The notes: generated by a model not told the origin, from the sequence alone. Positions 19,822 through 29,003 are shown, counted from the first letter of the stretch. The stretch is DNA of 64,000 nucleotides from Mycobacterium shinjukuense (GCF_010730055.1 NZ_AP022575.1:2852001-2916000), one strand, 5' to 3'. Translations and numbers: made by a program.

Positions 19822-20409
19822 TCAGTGGGGCGTCAGGCTGGCCAGCGCGTATTCGGTGACCGCGATCAGCGCATCGGTCGCCGACCGGCGATCGCGGGCG
19901 TCGACGGTGATCACCGGGATGTGCCGGGGCAGCGTCAGCGCCTTGCGCACCTCGTCAACGGGATACCTTGGCGCACCGTCGAACTCGTTGACCGCGACCA
20001 AGAACGGCAGGTTGCGGTGCTCGAAAAAATCCACCGCGGCGAAGCTGTCCTGCAGGCGCCGGCAATCGACCAGCACGATCGCTCCGATGGCCCCGCGCAC
20101 CAGGTCGTCCCACATGAACCAGAACCGGCGCTGGCCCGGGGTGCCGAACAGGTAGAGCACCAGGTCCTCGGCCAGGGTGATCCGGCCGAAGTCCATCGCC
20201 ACCGTGGTGGTCCGCTTGTCCGGGGTGGCCTCGAGCATGTCGACACCGGCCGAGGCGTCGGTGACCATCGCTTCGGTGCGCAGCGGCATGATCTCCGAAA
20301 CCGCGCCGACGAACGTGGTCTTGCCGGCACCGAACCCGCCCGCGATGACGATCTTCGTCGACGCGGGGCCGCGCGCCTCAGCGTGTGCCTCAGAGTGCTT
20401 GTAGGCCAC
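19822..20409 (-). CDS. Conservon-type Ras-like GTPase (Rv3362c-like)
   Basis: 195 residues with P-loop GGFGAGKTT at 24-32, switch-type sequence VAMDFGRI and LFGTPGQRRFWFMWDD (the DxxGQ-like G3 region), and VAVNEFDG resembling an NKxD motif. This is the actinobacterial CvnD/MglA-like small GTPase family found in conservons with DUF742, roadblock and histidine-kinase-like proteins. It is the last gene of a four-gene minus-strand operon, and its start overlaps the upstream DUF742 gene by about 20 bases. Its role is inferred as the G-protein output of the operon, with the roadblock protein as likely regulator. In M. tuberculosis the pentapeptide gyrase-protection gene mfpA follows; here a terminator follows instead. 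Confidence 0.9.
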   Translation of the reverse strand: MAYKHSEAHAEARGPASTKIVIAGGFGAGKTTFVGAVSEIMPLRTEAMVTDASAGVDMLEATPDKRTTTVAMDFGRITLAEDLVLYLFGTPGQRRFWFMWDDLVRGAIGAIVLVDCRRLQDSFAAVDFFEHRNLPFLVAVNEFDGAPRYPVDEVRKALTLPRHIPVITVDARDRRSATDALIAVTEYALASLTPH

Positions 20410-20761
20410 GAAGGGTCCTTCCTATGAGTTCGTGGCGCTCATCACGGGTCGAACGGTCGGTCAGGGTCGCCCGCACCCGAAGGTAACCGGAGGTGACCAG
20501 ATCGCCGGCCAAGACGCGCGCGACACCCACCGGCACATCCAGCCGGGCCGCGACTTCCGCGACCGACGGGCTGTTCACGCACAGCCGGATGATGCTGCCC
20601 CGCACGTCGTGGCGCGGCCAGCGGTGTGACAGCCCCGCCGGCAGCGTCTGCAACGGCGCTTCCAGCGGAAGGTCGACGTCGGAGGCCGTCCGCCCGGCCG
20701 TCAGCGTGTACGGCCGGACCAGGCTGGCCAGCTCGCGTCTAGCGCCGGGAAGACTGGACAA
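20390..20761 (-). CDS. DUF742 conservon protein (Rv3363c-like)
   Basis: About 123 residues of DUF742 type: RELASLVRPYTLTAGRT at the N-terminus, then a winged-helix-like body with SPSVAEVAARLDVPVGVARV and LVTSGYLRV. DUF742 proteins (CvnC) occur only in conservon operons and are thought to be DNA- or partner-binding adaptors. I chose the TTG at 20761, just inside the end of the roadblock gene, because homology begins there and the length fits the family. An ATG at 20818 would add 19 unrelated residues lying deep in the upstream gene. It overlaps the genes on both sides, indicating translational coupling. Confidence 0.8.
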   Translation of the reverse strand: MSSLPGARRELASLVRPYTLTAGRTASDVDLPLEAPLQTLPAGLSHRWPRHDVRGSIIRLCVNSPSVAEVAARLDVPVGVARVLAGDLVTSGYLRVRATLTDRSTRDERHELIGRTLRGLQAL

Positions 20762-21131
20762 CGCCGCCCACCCGTTCAACGAGAATGGCCATCTCGTAAC
20801 CGATCTGGCCGATATCACACCCGGTCGCGGCCAGCGTCGCCAGATGCGAGCCGTCGCCCACGCGCATCAACAGCAGGAAGCCGTGTTGCATCTCGACCAC
20901 CGACTGCAGCACCGGCCCACCCTCGAACAGCTGGGCGGCACCGCTGGCCAGGCTGGCCAACCCGGAAGCCACCGCGGCCAACTGGTCGGCTCGCTCGCGC
21001 GGCAGGTGCTCACTGGCCGCGACGGGCAGCCCGTCGACCGACACCAGCAACGCGTGCGCCACCCCGGGGACCTCGCGGGCGAATTTCGACACCAGCCAGT
21101 CCAGGTGGGTGGGTGAAGAATTGGTCGTCAT
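20739..21131 (-). CDS. Roadblock/LC7 domain protein (Rv3364c-like)
   Basis: 130 residues spanning one roadblock/LC7 domain: LDWLVSKFAREVPGVAHALLVSVDGLPVA-type start (quoted in part), then RADQLAAVASGLASLA, and the hydrophobic HGFLLLMRVGDGSHLA strand. In conservons this subunit (CvnB) is the likely GTPase-activating or scaffold partner of the Ras-like protein. The start ATG overlaps the stop of the kinase gene upstream (four-base ATGA-type overlap). The M. tuberculosis homologue Rv3364c has the same length and has been reported as a secreted inhibitor of host cathepsin G; that secondary role is known only for that protein. Confidence 0.9.
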   Translation of the reverse strand: MTTNSSPTHLDWLVSKFAREVPGVAHALLVSVDGLPVAASEHLPRERADQLAAVASGLASLASGAAQLFEGGPVLQSVVEMQHGFLLLMRVGDGSHLATLAATGCDIGQIGYEMAILVERVGGVVQSSRR

Positions 21132-23770
21132 TGCTGATCGGTTTGCAGATCGGTGTCACGGGCATGCGACCGTGCGGTGCGCACGCCGTCGAAATGGCTG
21201 CTGAGAGCGGCGCGAACCGCATCTGGGTGCCGGGCGGGTTGCGGTGCGGCGTCCGCGGCTGCCCGCTGATCCCGCGGGTCGGGCTGCTGATCGGGCGACG
21301 GGGCCCCGGGCACCAACCGGGCGCCGGGGGTGCGCACCGGCAGGCCGTGTTCGGTGTGGGACTCGACGGGCTTGTCCTGTGCCTCGGCGGCCGCCGACCA
21401 GCCGCGGTCCCACACCGTCCGCCAATCCAGATCGGGGCTGCTAACCAGCTCGTGTGGGTCAGCCGCCATCTCGGAGAGCATCCGCTGATAGATCACGTCG
21501 TCCTCGGCCGGGCCCGGTGCCGCCGACGGCCGAGGGGCGGGCCTAGCCGGCTGCGACGCTTCCGCGGGGGCCTGGTGCGGGGCCCGCGCCGGGGCCGGTG
21601 CGGGGGGGTGCGAAACGCCGCTCTCCCACCAGGGCGTCGGCAGCGCGCGCCGGGGCGGTCGCGGCCGCTCGGCCGCCGGAATGTCGGTGATGCCGCTGGC
21701 CCCGGGATTGCGGCGGGGCAACAGCGTCACCGACGGTGCCGGGCCGCCGGCACCGTTGGGCTTCGACGCCGCAGCGGGCGCGGCCGGCGCACGCTGGTCG
21801 GCTGTGGCCCTCGGCGGGGAGACCAGGAACACCCCGCCGCGCGGATTCGGCGGCTGGGCCGCGGCGGCGCCGACGAGCACGGCCGCCGGCAGGTAGACCT
21901 CGGCGGTGGTGCCGGTGCCCGCTTCGCCGGTCGCCGGGCCGCGCAGCCCCACCCGGATACCGTGCCGGCTGGCCAGCCGGCCGACCACGAACAGGCCCAT
22001 GTGCCGGGCGTTGTCGGGGGTCACCTCACCGCCACCGTGTTGCAGCCGCATGTTGGCGATCCGCCGATCGGCTTCGGTCATGCCCAATCCGGAGTCGGCG
22101 ACCCGCAGCAGGACACCGCCCTCGCTGCCACGGACCGCCGACACCCGCACCCGGGTGGTGGGGGGCGAGTAGCGCAGCGCGTTGTCGATCAACTCGGCAA
22201 GCAGATGGATGACACCACCGGCCGCCGCGCCGGTCACCGTGCAGTCGGGCAGCCCGGCGATGTCGACGCGGCGATAGTCCTCGACCTCGGACACCGCGGC
22301 GTTGATCACCGTCGACAACGCCACCGGCTCGCGATGGTCACCCGAGACCCGCGCGCCGGCCAGCACCAGCAGGTTGGCGCTGTTGCGGCGCAGCCGGGCG
22401 GCCAGGTGATCCAGCCGGAACAGGCTGTCCAGCCGGTCGGGGTCCTGCTCGTGGCGCTCCAGCCGGTCGATGAGCGCCAGCTGCTGGTCGACCAGCGACC
22501 GGCTGCGCCGCGACAGGGTCTCGAACATGTCGTTGACCAGCGATCGCAACCGCGCCTCGTCGCCGGCCAGCAGCAGGGCGTGGGTGTGCAGTTCGTCGAC
22601 GGCGTGTGCGACCTGGCCGATTTCCTCGGTGGTGTACACCGCCAGCGGCTGGGGGCTCGGCTCGCCGCCGGCCCGCACCGCCGCGATCTCGCCCTCGAGG
22701 TCGGTGTGGGCGACCTTGAGCGCGCCGTCGCGCAGCACCCGCAGCGGCCCGACCAGCGCGCGCGCCACCACCAGCACGATGACCAGGGCGATCGCGATGA
22801 CGCCCGCCACCACCGCGGCGTCCCGGAGGGTGGCGTCGCGCGCAGCGCTGGCTTGGCCGTGCAGCGCCTTGGGCACCGAATTGGTGGTGTCGGTGATGAC
22901 CTGCTCGGCGATCCCCTTGGTGATCTGGATCGACCGCAGCAGCTCGGGGTTGTCGACCAGCGCGATGGCCGGGTCGGACATGATCGCCATCCGCAGGACC
23001 ATCTGCTCCTGCAGGTTGCGGGCATCCGGCGAGCCGGCGCCGAGCGCCTCGGTCATCCCGAACAGCGTCGACGGCTCGGTGCCGGCCAGCGTGATCATCG
23101 AGGTGCGCAACTGCGGCTCGGAAAGATCGGCGCCGCGGGTCACCAAAATCTCCTGCATCGTCATCTGCCCGCGGGCCCCCACCGCGCGGCTCAAACCCTG
23201 CAGCTGAGCCCGAATCCGCGCACCGTCGACGCGCACCGACGCGGTGATCGCGTCCTCGGCCGTCAACAACAGCGGCGCGTAGCTGGTGATCCGGTCACGC
23301 AACCCGATGCTGTCGTCGAGCACCTTGTCCAGCAGCGCCTGCCCGCCGTTGAGCAGCGTGTTCACCGCCGAGCGCACGTCGGGGATCACGTCGGTGTCGG
23401 CCAACCGCGTCTGCAGCTCGTACTTGCGGGCGGCGAAGTTCTTCTTCGCGCCCTCCACGTCGTGGCCGGTGGAACTCGCCAGCACCGCGACGTCCAGGGC
23501 CGACATGTATTTCGTGATCGCCGGCAGCAGGTTGGCACGGGCCGCGACCAGCCGCAGCTCGCTGGCGTCGGTCATCGCGTCCCGGACCCGCCATGCGCCC
23601 AAGGCCGTGGCCACCACCAGCGGAACGAGCCCGATCGCCACCACTTTCCACACAACCGGCCAGTTGCGCAGCGACCACGCGGGAGGGCGTTTGGGCGTCG
23701 GTTCGGCGGACGGGGGCGTCTTGGCTGCGGCCGCCGCGACGGGGGTGGTCGGGCGGGCGAACATGGTCAC
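21128..23770 (-). CDS. Nitrate-sensor-type histidine kinase of conservon (Rv3365c-like)
   Basis: 880 residues. A transmembrane helix (about 40-61) and a second (about 315-340) flank an extracytoplasmic helical sensor of NIT type. HAMP follows (GPLRVLRDGALKVAHTDL). A dimerisation segment RLDHLAARLRRNSANLLVL holds the candidate phospho-His. The ATPase domain has the N box HLLAELIDNALRYSPP near 528, G1 VADSGLGM near 559 and MGLFVVGRLASRHGI. The last 250 residues are a Pro/Ala-rich, low-complexity tail. No response-regulator gene is adjacent; as in other conservons, signalling is thought to run through the roadblock/DUF742/GTPase partners encoded directly downstream. It is first in the operon. 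Confidence 0.9.
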   Translation of the reverse strand: MTMFARPTTPVAAAAAKTPPSAEPTPKRPPAWSLRNWPVVWKVVAIGLVPLVVATALGAWRVRDAMTDASELRLVAARANLLPAITKYMSALDVAVLASSTGHDVEGAKKNFAARKYELQTRLADTDVIPDVRSAVNTLLNGGQALLDKVLDDSIGLRDRITSYAPLLLTAEDAITASVRVDGARIRAQLQGLSRAVGARGQMTMQEILVTRGADLSEPQLRTSMITLAGTEPSTLFGMTEALGAGSPDARNLQEQMVLRMAIMSDPAIALVDNPELLRSIQITKGIAEQVITDTTNSVPKALHGQASAARDATLRDAAVVAGVIAIALVIVLVVARALVGPLRVLRDGALKVAHTDLEGEIAAVRAGGEPSPQPLAVYTTEEIGQVAHAVDELHTHALLLAGDEARLRSLVNDMFETLSRRSRSLVDQQLALIDRLERHEQDPDRLDSLFRLDHLAARLRRNSANLLVLAGARVSGDHREPVALSTVINAAVSEVEDYRRVDIAGLPDCTVTGAAAGGVIHLLAELIDNALRYSPPTTRVRVSAVRGSEGGVLLRVADSGLGMTEADRRIANMRLQHGGGEVTPDNARHMGLFVVGRLASRHGIRVGLRGPATGEAGTGTTAEVYLPAAVLVGAAAAQPPNPRGGVFLVSPPRATADQRAPAAPAAASKPNGAGGPAPSVTLLPRRNPGASGITDIPAAERPRPPRRALPTPWWESGVSHPPAPAPARAPHQAPAEASQPARPAPRPSAAPGPAEDDVIYQRMLSEMAADPHELVSSPDLDWRTVWDRGWSAAAEAQDKPVESHTEHGLPVRTPGARLVPGAPSPDQQPDPRDQRAAADAAPQPARHPDAVRAALSSHFDGVRTARSHARDTDLQTDQQ

Positions 23771-23947
23771 GTGGTCGCGGCCGTGGCATCGGCCGCACCC
23801 CTGAAATGCAGCGCTCGCAGAAACGAGAGGCTCATGAATCTTCCTGCGTCATTCGGCCAGATCGATCGGTGCACACGTAAAGCACCTGGCAACCCGACGA
23901 GTATGACAGCCCGGCGCCGAGGTCTCCACATTTGTCATGATCGGCGG

Positions 23948-24412
23948 GTGTTTCGGCTGCTGTTCGTTTCCCCGCGGATCGCGCCCAACACCGGCAACGC
24001 CATCCGCACCTGCGCGGCAACCGGCTGCGAACTGCATCTGGTCGAGCCGCTGGGCTTTGACCTGTCCGAGCCCAAGCTGCGACGGGCCGGGCTGGACTAC
24101 CACGACCTGGCGTGTGTGACCGTGCACCCGTCGCTGGCGCAGGCGTGGCAGGCGCTGTCGCCGGCGCGGGTGTTCGCCTTCACCGCGCAGGCGGCGACGT
24201 TGTTCACCGACGTCGGCTACCGGGCCGGTGACGTGTTGATGTTCGGGCCCGAACCCACCGGGCTGGACGAGGCGACCCTGGCCGATCCGCACGTCACCGC
24301 GCGGGTGCGCATTCCCATGCTGGCGGGCCGGCGCTCGCTGAACCTGTCCAACGCCGCGGCCGTCGCCGTCTACGAGGCCTGGCGCCAGCACGGCTACCCA
24401 GGGGCAGGGTAG
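23948..24412 (+). CDS. spoU: SpoU/TrmL-type tRNA 2'-O-methyltransferase
   Basis: 154 residues starting GTG (RLLFVSPRIAPNTGNAIRTC after the start). SPOUT-fold methyltransferase with motif 1 PNTGNAIRTCA, motif 2 LMFGPEPTGL and motif 3 IPMLAGRRSLNLSNAAAVAVYE, the knotted SAM-binding region near the C-terminus. The short TrmL-like form methylates the wobble ribose of certain leucine tRNAs in other bacteria; substrate here is inferred. GTG at 23948 gives the exact M. tuberculosis Rv3366 length. Its stop codon abuts the stop of the convergent nitroreductase with no base in between, so the PE_PGRS51 gene found here in M. tuberculosis is absent. Confidence 0.95.
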   Translation: MFRLLFVSPRIAPNTGNAIRTCAATGCELHLVEPLGFDLSEPKLRRAGLDYHDLACVTVHPSLAQAWQALSPARVFAFTAQAATLFTDVGYRAGDVLMFGPEPTGLDEATLADPHVTARVRIPMLAGRRSLNLSNAAAVAVYEAWRQHGYPGAG

Positions 24413-25057
24413 CTACCAGCCGTTCCAATGGGTCAGGGTCTGGGCCGGCAGCCGGTTGGCGGGCCGGAAGTCGGTGCCCTTGGTGTAGGCGATCGGGAAC
24501 AGCCCGCCCTGGCTGTAGGTGTCGTAGGGGATGCCGAGCACCTGCGCCACCGTGCGCTCACCGTCGTCGAGCAGGTGCAGCGTCGTCCAGCAGGAGCCCA
24601 ACCCGCGGGAGCGCAGCGCCAGGCAGAAGCTCCACACCGCCGGGAACAGTGAGGCCCAAAACGACACCCCACCCAACGGCGACTCGTCTTCCCGGCCTTT
24701 CAGGCAGGGGATCAGCAGCACCGGGGCCCGGTGCATGTGTTCGGCGAGATAGGTCGCCGAATCGCGGACCCGCCCCATCCGCTCGCCGCGGGTGTCGCCG
24801 TCGGGGTACTCGGGCGCCGGCCCGCTGAGGTAGCCCCGGGCGTTGGCCAGGTAGACGTCGGCGATCGCCTTTTTCTTGTCGGCGTCCTCGACGAACACCC
24901 ATTGCCAGCCCTGGGAATTGGAACCGGTGGGCGCCTGCAGCGCCAGCTCGAGGCATTCCATCAGCACCTCGCGGGGCACCGGCTTGTCGAAATCGAGGCG
25001 TTTGCGCACCGAGCGGGTGGTGGTCAGGACCTCGTCGACGGACAGGTTGAGGGTCAT
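24413..25057 (-). CDS. Nitroreductase-family protein (Rv3368c-like)
   Basis: 214 residues of the NAD(P)H/FMN nitroreductase family. TRSVRKRLDFDKPVP is the phosphate-binding N-terminal motif, APTGSNSQGWQWVFV the FMN-contacting segment, and GLGSCWTTLHLL the C-terminal FMN site. The length equals Rv3368c, a putative FMN oxidoreductase of unknown substrate. It faces spoU tail to tail and starts 22 bp from the divergent FMN/F420-binding-type gene; the pair could share a promoter region. Confidence 0.92.
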   Translation of the reverse strand: MTLNLSVDEVLTTTRSVRKRLDFDKPVPREVLMECLELALQAPTGSNSQGWQWVFVEDADKKKAIADVYLANARGYLSGPAPEYPDGDTRGERMGRVRDSATYLAEHMHRAPVLLIPCLKGREDESPLGGVSFWASLFPAVWSFCLALRSRGLGSCWTTLHLLDDGERTVAQVLGIPYDTYSQGGLFPIAYTKGTDFRPANRLPAQTLTHWNGW

Positions 25058-25079
25058 CTGGGCAGGCTACCGTTGGGCC

Positions 25080-25490
25080 ATGAGCGTCGAACTGACACAA
25101 GAGGTTTCTGCCAGGCTCACGTCCGACCTTTACGGGTGGTTGACCACGGTCGCCCGATCGGGGCAGCCGGTTCCGCGGCTGGTGTGGTTCTACTTCGACG
25201 GGACCGACCTGACGGTGTACTCCATGCCGAACGCCGCCAAGATCGCCCACATCACCGCCCATCCGCAGGTCAGCCTGAACCTGGACTCCGACGGCAACGG
25301 CGGCGGGATCATCGTCGTGGGCGGGACCGCCGTGGTGGACGCCACCGATGTCGACTGCCGCGACGACGCGCCGTACTGGGCCAAGTACCGCGACGACGCC
25401 GCGAAGTTCGGGCTGACCGAGGCGATCGCCGCCTACAGCACCCGGCTGAAGATCACCCCGACCCGGGTGTGGACGACGCCCACGGGCTAG
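25080..25490 (+). CDS. Split-barrel flavin/deazaflavin-binding protein (Rv3369-like)
   Basis: 136 residues of the PNPOx-like split beta-barrel superfamily (FDOR type): LTSDLYGWLTTVARSGQPV, then PRLVWFYFDGTDLTVYSMP, PQVSLNLDSDGNGG and the C-terminal RVWTTPTG. Mycobacterial members bind F420, FMN, haem or biliverdin; which one applies here is not visible. ATG at 25080 is preceded by few bases, only 22 bp from the divergent nitroreductase start, suggesting a leaderless or overlapping promoter arrangement. Rv3369 of M. tuberculosis occupies the same place. Confidence 0.88.
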   Translation: MSVELTQEVSARLTSDLYGWLTTVARSGQPVPRLVWFYFDGTDLTVYSMPNAAKIAHITAHPQVSLNLDSDGNGGGIIVVGGTAVVDATDVDCRDDAPYWAKYRDDAAKFGLTEAIAAYSTRLKITPTRVWTTPTG

Positions 25491-25571
25491 CGTCCTCGCT
25501 CGCGGCCAGAGTGAAATCCACGACGCGTTTGCGGCGTGTCGCGTCGCCCGTTTCACTGTCGGCGCAGAGGT

Positions 25572-28500
25572 TCACCGGAAGTCGCGCGACTTGGCGCCGA
25601 CCGCCAGGGTGAGGCGGCCCATCCGTTCGGCGACGACGGTGATTGCGCCGCTGGCGTTTTGGACCTGGCCGCGGATCAGCAGCGCCGGCGCCGTGTGCGC
25701 GAGCTTGCGGTGTCGCGCCCACACTCCCGGCGTGCAGAGCACGTTGACCATCCCGGTCTCGTCTTCGAGGTTGATGAACGTCACCCCCTGGGCCGTGGCG
25801 GGTCGCTGCCGATGGGTCACCGCCCCGGCGATCAGCACCCGATCGCCGTCGGGCACCGATCCCAGCTTCTCGGTGGGCAGCACCCCCATCGCGTCCAGGT
25901 CGGCCCGCAGGAACTGCGTCGGATAGCTGTCCGGGGAGACGCCGGTGGCCCACACGTCGGCGGCGGCCAGCTCCAGCCCGCTCATCCCCGGCAGCGCCGG
26001 GATGTGCGGCGACGAGCCCACCCCGGGTAACCGGTCCGGCCGGCCCGTGGCCGCGGCCCCGGCCGCCCACAGCGCCTCCCGTCGCGACATGCCGAAGCAG
26101 CCCAGCGCCCCGGCCGTCGCCAACGCTTCGGCCTGCGGCACGGAAAGCTGCACCCGCGACGTCAGGTCCAGCAGGGAGGTGAACGGGCCGTTGGCTGTTC
26201 GCTCCGCGACCAGCTTCTCGGCCAGCTCGGCGCCGAGGTAGCGGACGGCGCCCAAGCCCAAACGCACCTCCGTTCCGGCGTTCTCACACGTGGCGTGCGC
26301 CAGGCTGGCATTGACACACGGGCCGTGCACCACCACGCCGTGCCGGCGGGCGTCGGCCACCAGCGACTGCGGCGAATAGAAACCCATCGGCTGGGCGCGC
26401 AGCAGCGCCGCACAGAACGCCGCCGGGTGATGCAGCTTGAACCACGCCGAGTAGAACACCAGCGACGCGAAGGACAGCGCGTGGCTCTCGGGGAAGCCGA
26501 AATTGGCGAACGCCTCCAGCTTTTCGTAGATCCGGTCGATCACCTCGTCGGGAGCGCCGTGCAGCGCGCGCATGCCGTCGTAGAACCGGCCGCGCAGCCG
26601 GCGCATCCGTTCGGTCGAGCGTTTGGACCCCATGGCGCGGCGCAGCTGGTCGGCCTCGGCGGCGGAAAAGCCGGCGCAGTCGACCGCCAACTGCATCAGC
26701 TGCTCCTGAAACAGCGGCACTCCCAACGTCTTTCGCAATGCCGGCGCCATCGACGGGTGCTCGTAGACGACCGGGTCGACGCCGTTGCGCCGCCGGATGT
26801 AGGGGTGCACCGATCCGCCCTGGATGGGCCCGGGGCGGATCAGCGCCACCTCCACCACCAGGTCGTAGAACACCCGCGGCTTAAGGCGCGGCAGGGTGGC
26901 CATCTGCGCACGTGACTCCACCTGGAACACGCCGACGGAATCGGCGCGGGCCAGCATCTCGTAGACCGCCGGCTCGGAGAGGTCGAGGCGGGCCAGGTCC
27001 ACCTCGATGCCCTTGTGCTCGGCCACCAGGTCTTTCGCATAGTGCAGCGCCGAGAGCATGCCCAGCCCGAGTAGGTCGAATTTCACCAAGCCGATTGCCG
27101 CGCAGTCGTCTTTGTCCCATTGCAGGACGCTGCGGTTGGCCATGCGCGCCCATTCCACCGGGCACACGTCGGCGATCGGGCGGTCGCAGATGACCATGCC
27201 GCCGGAGTGAATGCCCAGATGCCGCGGCAGGTTGCGGATCTGGGTGGCCAGGTCGATCACCTGCTCGGGGATGCCGTCTACGTCGTCGGCCTGCCCGGTC
27301 CAGTGGCCGATCTGCTTGCTCCACGCGTCCTGCTGACCCGGCGAGAAGCCCAGGGCGCGGGCCATGTCACGCACCGCGCTGCGCCCCCGGTAGGTGATGA
27401 CGTTGGCGACCTGGGCGGCGTAGTCGCGGCCGTATTTGTGGTAGACGTACTGGATGACCTTTTCGCGCTGATCCGACTCGATGTCGATGTCGATGTCGGG
27501 TGGCCCGTCGCGGGCCGGCGAGAGGAAACGTTCGAACAACAGCTCGTTGGCCACCGGGTCGACGGCGGTGACGCCGAGGGCATAGCAGACCGCGGAGTTG
27601 GCCGCCGATCCCCGGCCCTGACACAGGATGTCGTTGCGGCGGCAAAACCGGGTGATGTCGTGCACCACCAGGAAATACCCCGGAAATCCCAGCTGTGCAA
27701 TGACTTTCAGCTCATGCTCGATCTGGGAGTAGGCCTTTCGCGCCCGCTCCACCGGCCCGTAGCGGTCGCGGGCACCGGCCATGACCAACGACCGCAGCCA
27801 GCTGTCCTCGGTGTGCCCGTCGGGAACCTCGAACGGCGGCAGCCGCGGCGCGATGAGCCGTAGGCCAAAGGCGCACCGCTCGCCGAGCTCGGCGGCCGCG
27901 GTCACCGCTTCGGGGCACCACGCGAACAGCCGGGCCATCTCCTCCCCGGAGCGCAGGTGCGCCCCACCCAGCGGGGCCAGCCACCCGGCCGCGGAGTCCA
28001 GCGACCGCCGGGCCCGGATGGCCGCCATCGCCATCGCCAGCCGCCCACGTGACGGATCCGCGAAGTGCGCCCCGGTGGTGGCGACGACGCCGACACCGAA
28101 GCGCGGCGCCAGCCCGGCCAGCGCGGCGTTGCGTTCGTCGTCGAGCGGGTGACCATGATGGGTCAGCTCGATGCTGACCCGGCTGGGGGTGAACCGGTCC
28201 ACCAGATCGGCCAGTGCCCGCTGCGCGGCGGCCGGGCCACCCTGGGAAAGCGCTTGGCGCACATGGCCTTTGCGGCAGCCAGTCAGGATGTGCCAGTGCC
28301 CGCCGGCGGCCTCGGTCAGCGCGTCGAAGTCGTAGCGCGGCTTGCCCTTTTCGCCGCCGGCCAGATGCGCCGCGGCCAGTTGCCGCGACAGCCGCCGGTA
28401 GCCTTCCGGGCCGCGGGCCAGCACCAGCAGATGCGGGCCGGGCGGGTCCGGCCGCTCGGTGCGAGCCGTGGCGCCCAGTGACAGCTCGGCGCCGAAGACC

Positions 28501-28850
28501 GTGCGCACGTCGAGTTCCGCGGCCGCTTCGGCGAACCGTACCGCCCCGTACAGGCCGTTGTGGTCGGTCAGCGCCAGGGCACGCAGATCCAGCCGGGCGG
28601 CCTCCTCGACCAACTCCTCCGGCGTGCTGGCCCCGTCGAGGAAGCTGTACGCCGTATGCGCATGCAGCTCGGCATACGCGACCGACGATCCGACCCGGTC
28701 CCGGTCCGGCGGCTGGTACGTCCCGCGCCGGCGGGAGCGCGGACCGTCATCGGCGGGCTCGGCGGCGGCCGACGCACCGGCGTGGCGCGGCTTGCCGTTA
28801 AGCACCCGCTCCATTTCCGCCCAGCTCGGCGGCCCGTTGCTCCAACCCAC
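25572..28850 (-). CDS. dnaE2: Error-prone DNA polymerase DnaE2
   Basis: 1092 residues, C-family polymerase alpha subunit. The PHP domain starts YAELHAHTAYSFLDGAS (about 60). The palm holds CQGRGSAANSAVCYALG and the acidic cluster PDIDIDIESDQREKVIQYVY. The fingers follow, then a helix-hairpin-helix region near GFPESHALSFASLVFYSAWF, and an OB domain near GVTFINLEDETGMVNVLC. DnaE2 is the mutasome polymerase responsible for damage-induced mutagenesis; it lacks a clamp motif and relies on ImuB, encoded at 39488-41062. The GTG at 28850 (then GWSNGPPSWAEMERV) matches the M. tuberculosis start; the longer upstream frame runs through the promoter. A perfect LexA box lies 14 bases upstream. Confidence 0.97.
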   Translation of the reverse strand: MGWSNGPPSWAEMERVLNGKPRHAGASAAAEPADDGPRSRRRGTYQPPDRDRVGSSVAYAELHAHTAYSFLDGASTPEELVEEAARLDLRALALTDHNGLYGAVRFAEAAAELDVRTVFGAELSLGATARTERPDPPGPHLLVLARGPEGYRRLSRQLAAAHLAGGEKGKPRYDFDALTEAAGGHWHILTGCRKGHVRQALSQGGPAAAQRALADLVDRFTPSRVSIELTHHGHPLDDERNAALAGLAPRFGVGVVATTGAHFADPSRGRLAMAMAAIRARRSLDSAAGWLAPLGGAHLRSGEEMARLFAWCPEAVTAAAELGERCAFGLRLIAPRLPPFEVPDGHTEDSWLRSLVMAGARDRYGPVERARKAYSQIEHELKVIAQLGFPGYFLVVHDITRFCRRNDILCQGRGSAANSAVCYALGVTAVDPVANELLFERFLSPARDGPPDIDIDIESDQREKVIQYVYHKYGRDYAAQVANVITYRGRSAVRDMARALGFSPGQQDAWSKQIGHWTGQADDVDGIPEQVIDLATQIRNLPRHLGIHSGGMVICDRPIADVCPVEWARMANRSVLQWDKDDCAAIGLVKFDLLGLGMLSALHYAKDLVAEHKGIEVDLARLDLSEPAVYEMLARADSVGVFQVESRAQMATLPRLKPRVFYDLVVEVALIRPGPIQGGSVHPYIRRRNGVDPVVYEHPSMAPALRKTLGVPLFQEQLMQLAVDCAGFSAAEADQLRRAMGSKRSTERMRRLRGRFYDGMRALHGAPDEVIDRIYEKLEAFANFGFPESHALSFASLVFYSAWFKLHHPAAFCAALLRAQPMGFYSPQSLVADARRHGVVVHGPCVNASLAHATCENAGTEVRLGLGAVRYLGAELAEKLVAERTANGPFTSLLDLTSRVQLSVPQAEALATAGALGCFGMSRREALWAAGAAATGRPDRLPGVGSSPHIPALPGMSGLELAAADVWATGVSPDSYPTQFLRADLDAMGVLPTEKLGSVPDGDRVLIAGAVTHRQRPATAQGVTFINLEDETGMVNVLCTPGVWARHRKLAHTAPALLIRGQVQNASGAITVVAERMGRLTLAVGAKSRDFR

Positions 28851-28863
28851 ATTCCACAGTCTA

Positions 28864-28879
28864 TCGAACACTTGTTCGA
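28864..28879. promoter_or_regulatory. LexA SOS box of dnaE2
   Basis: TCGAACACTTGTTCGA is an exact match to the mycobacterial/Gram-positive SOS box TCGAAC-N4-GTTCGA. It lies 14 bases upstream of the dnaE2 start on the minus strand and about 125 bases upstream of the divergent WS/DGAT gene. It should place dnaE2 under LexA repression and DNA-damage induction. Confidence 0.95.
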
Positions 28880-29003
28880 TAGACCAGTTATTCAGCGCAT
28901 CTTCACCTGCGAAACATGTTCTTAACCGTTTGGGCCTTCTGCTTCCGGTGCGGTCCGGCGGACACTTATACCTGGGGTCGCAAAACGACGGTGGGGACTT
29001 GTC

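Noticed and set aside
21113..23940. A 1099-residue plus-strand frame ending in spoU
   Set aside because: Only the last 154 codons are spoU. The upstream part is antisense to the kinase/roadblock genes and is Arg/His-rich without domain similarity.
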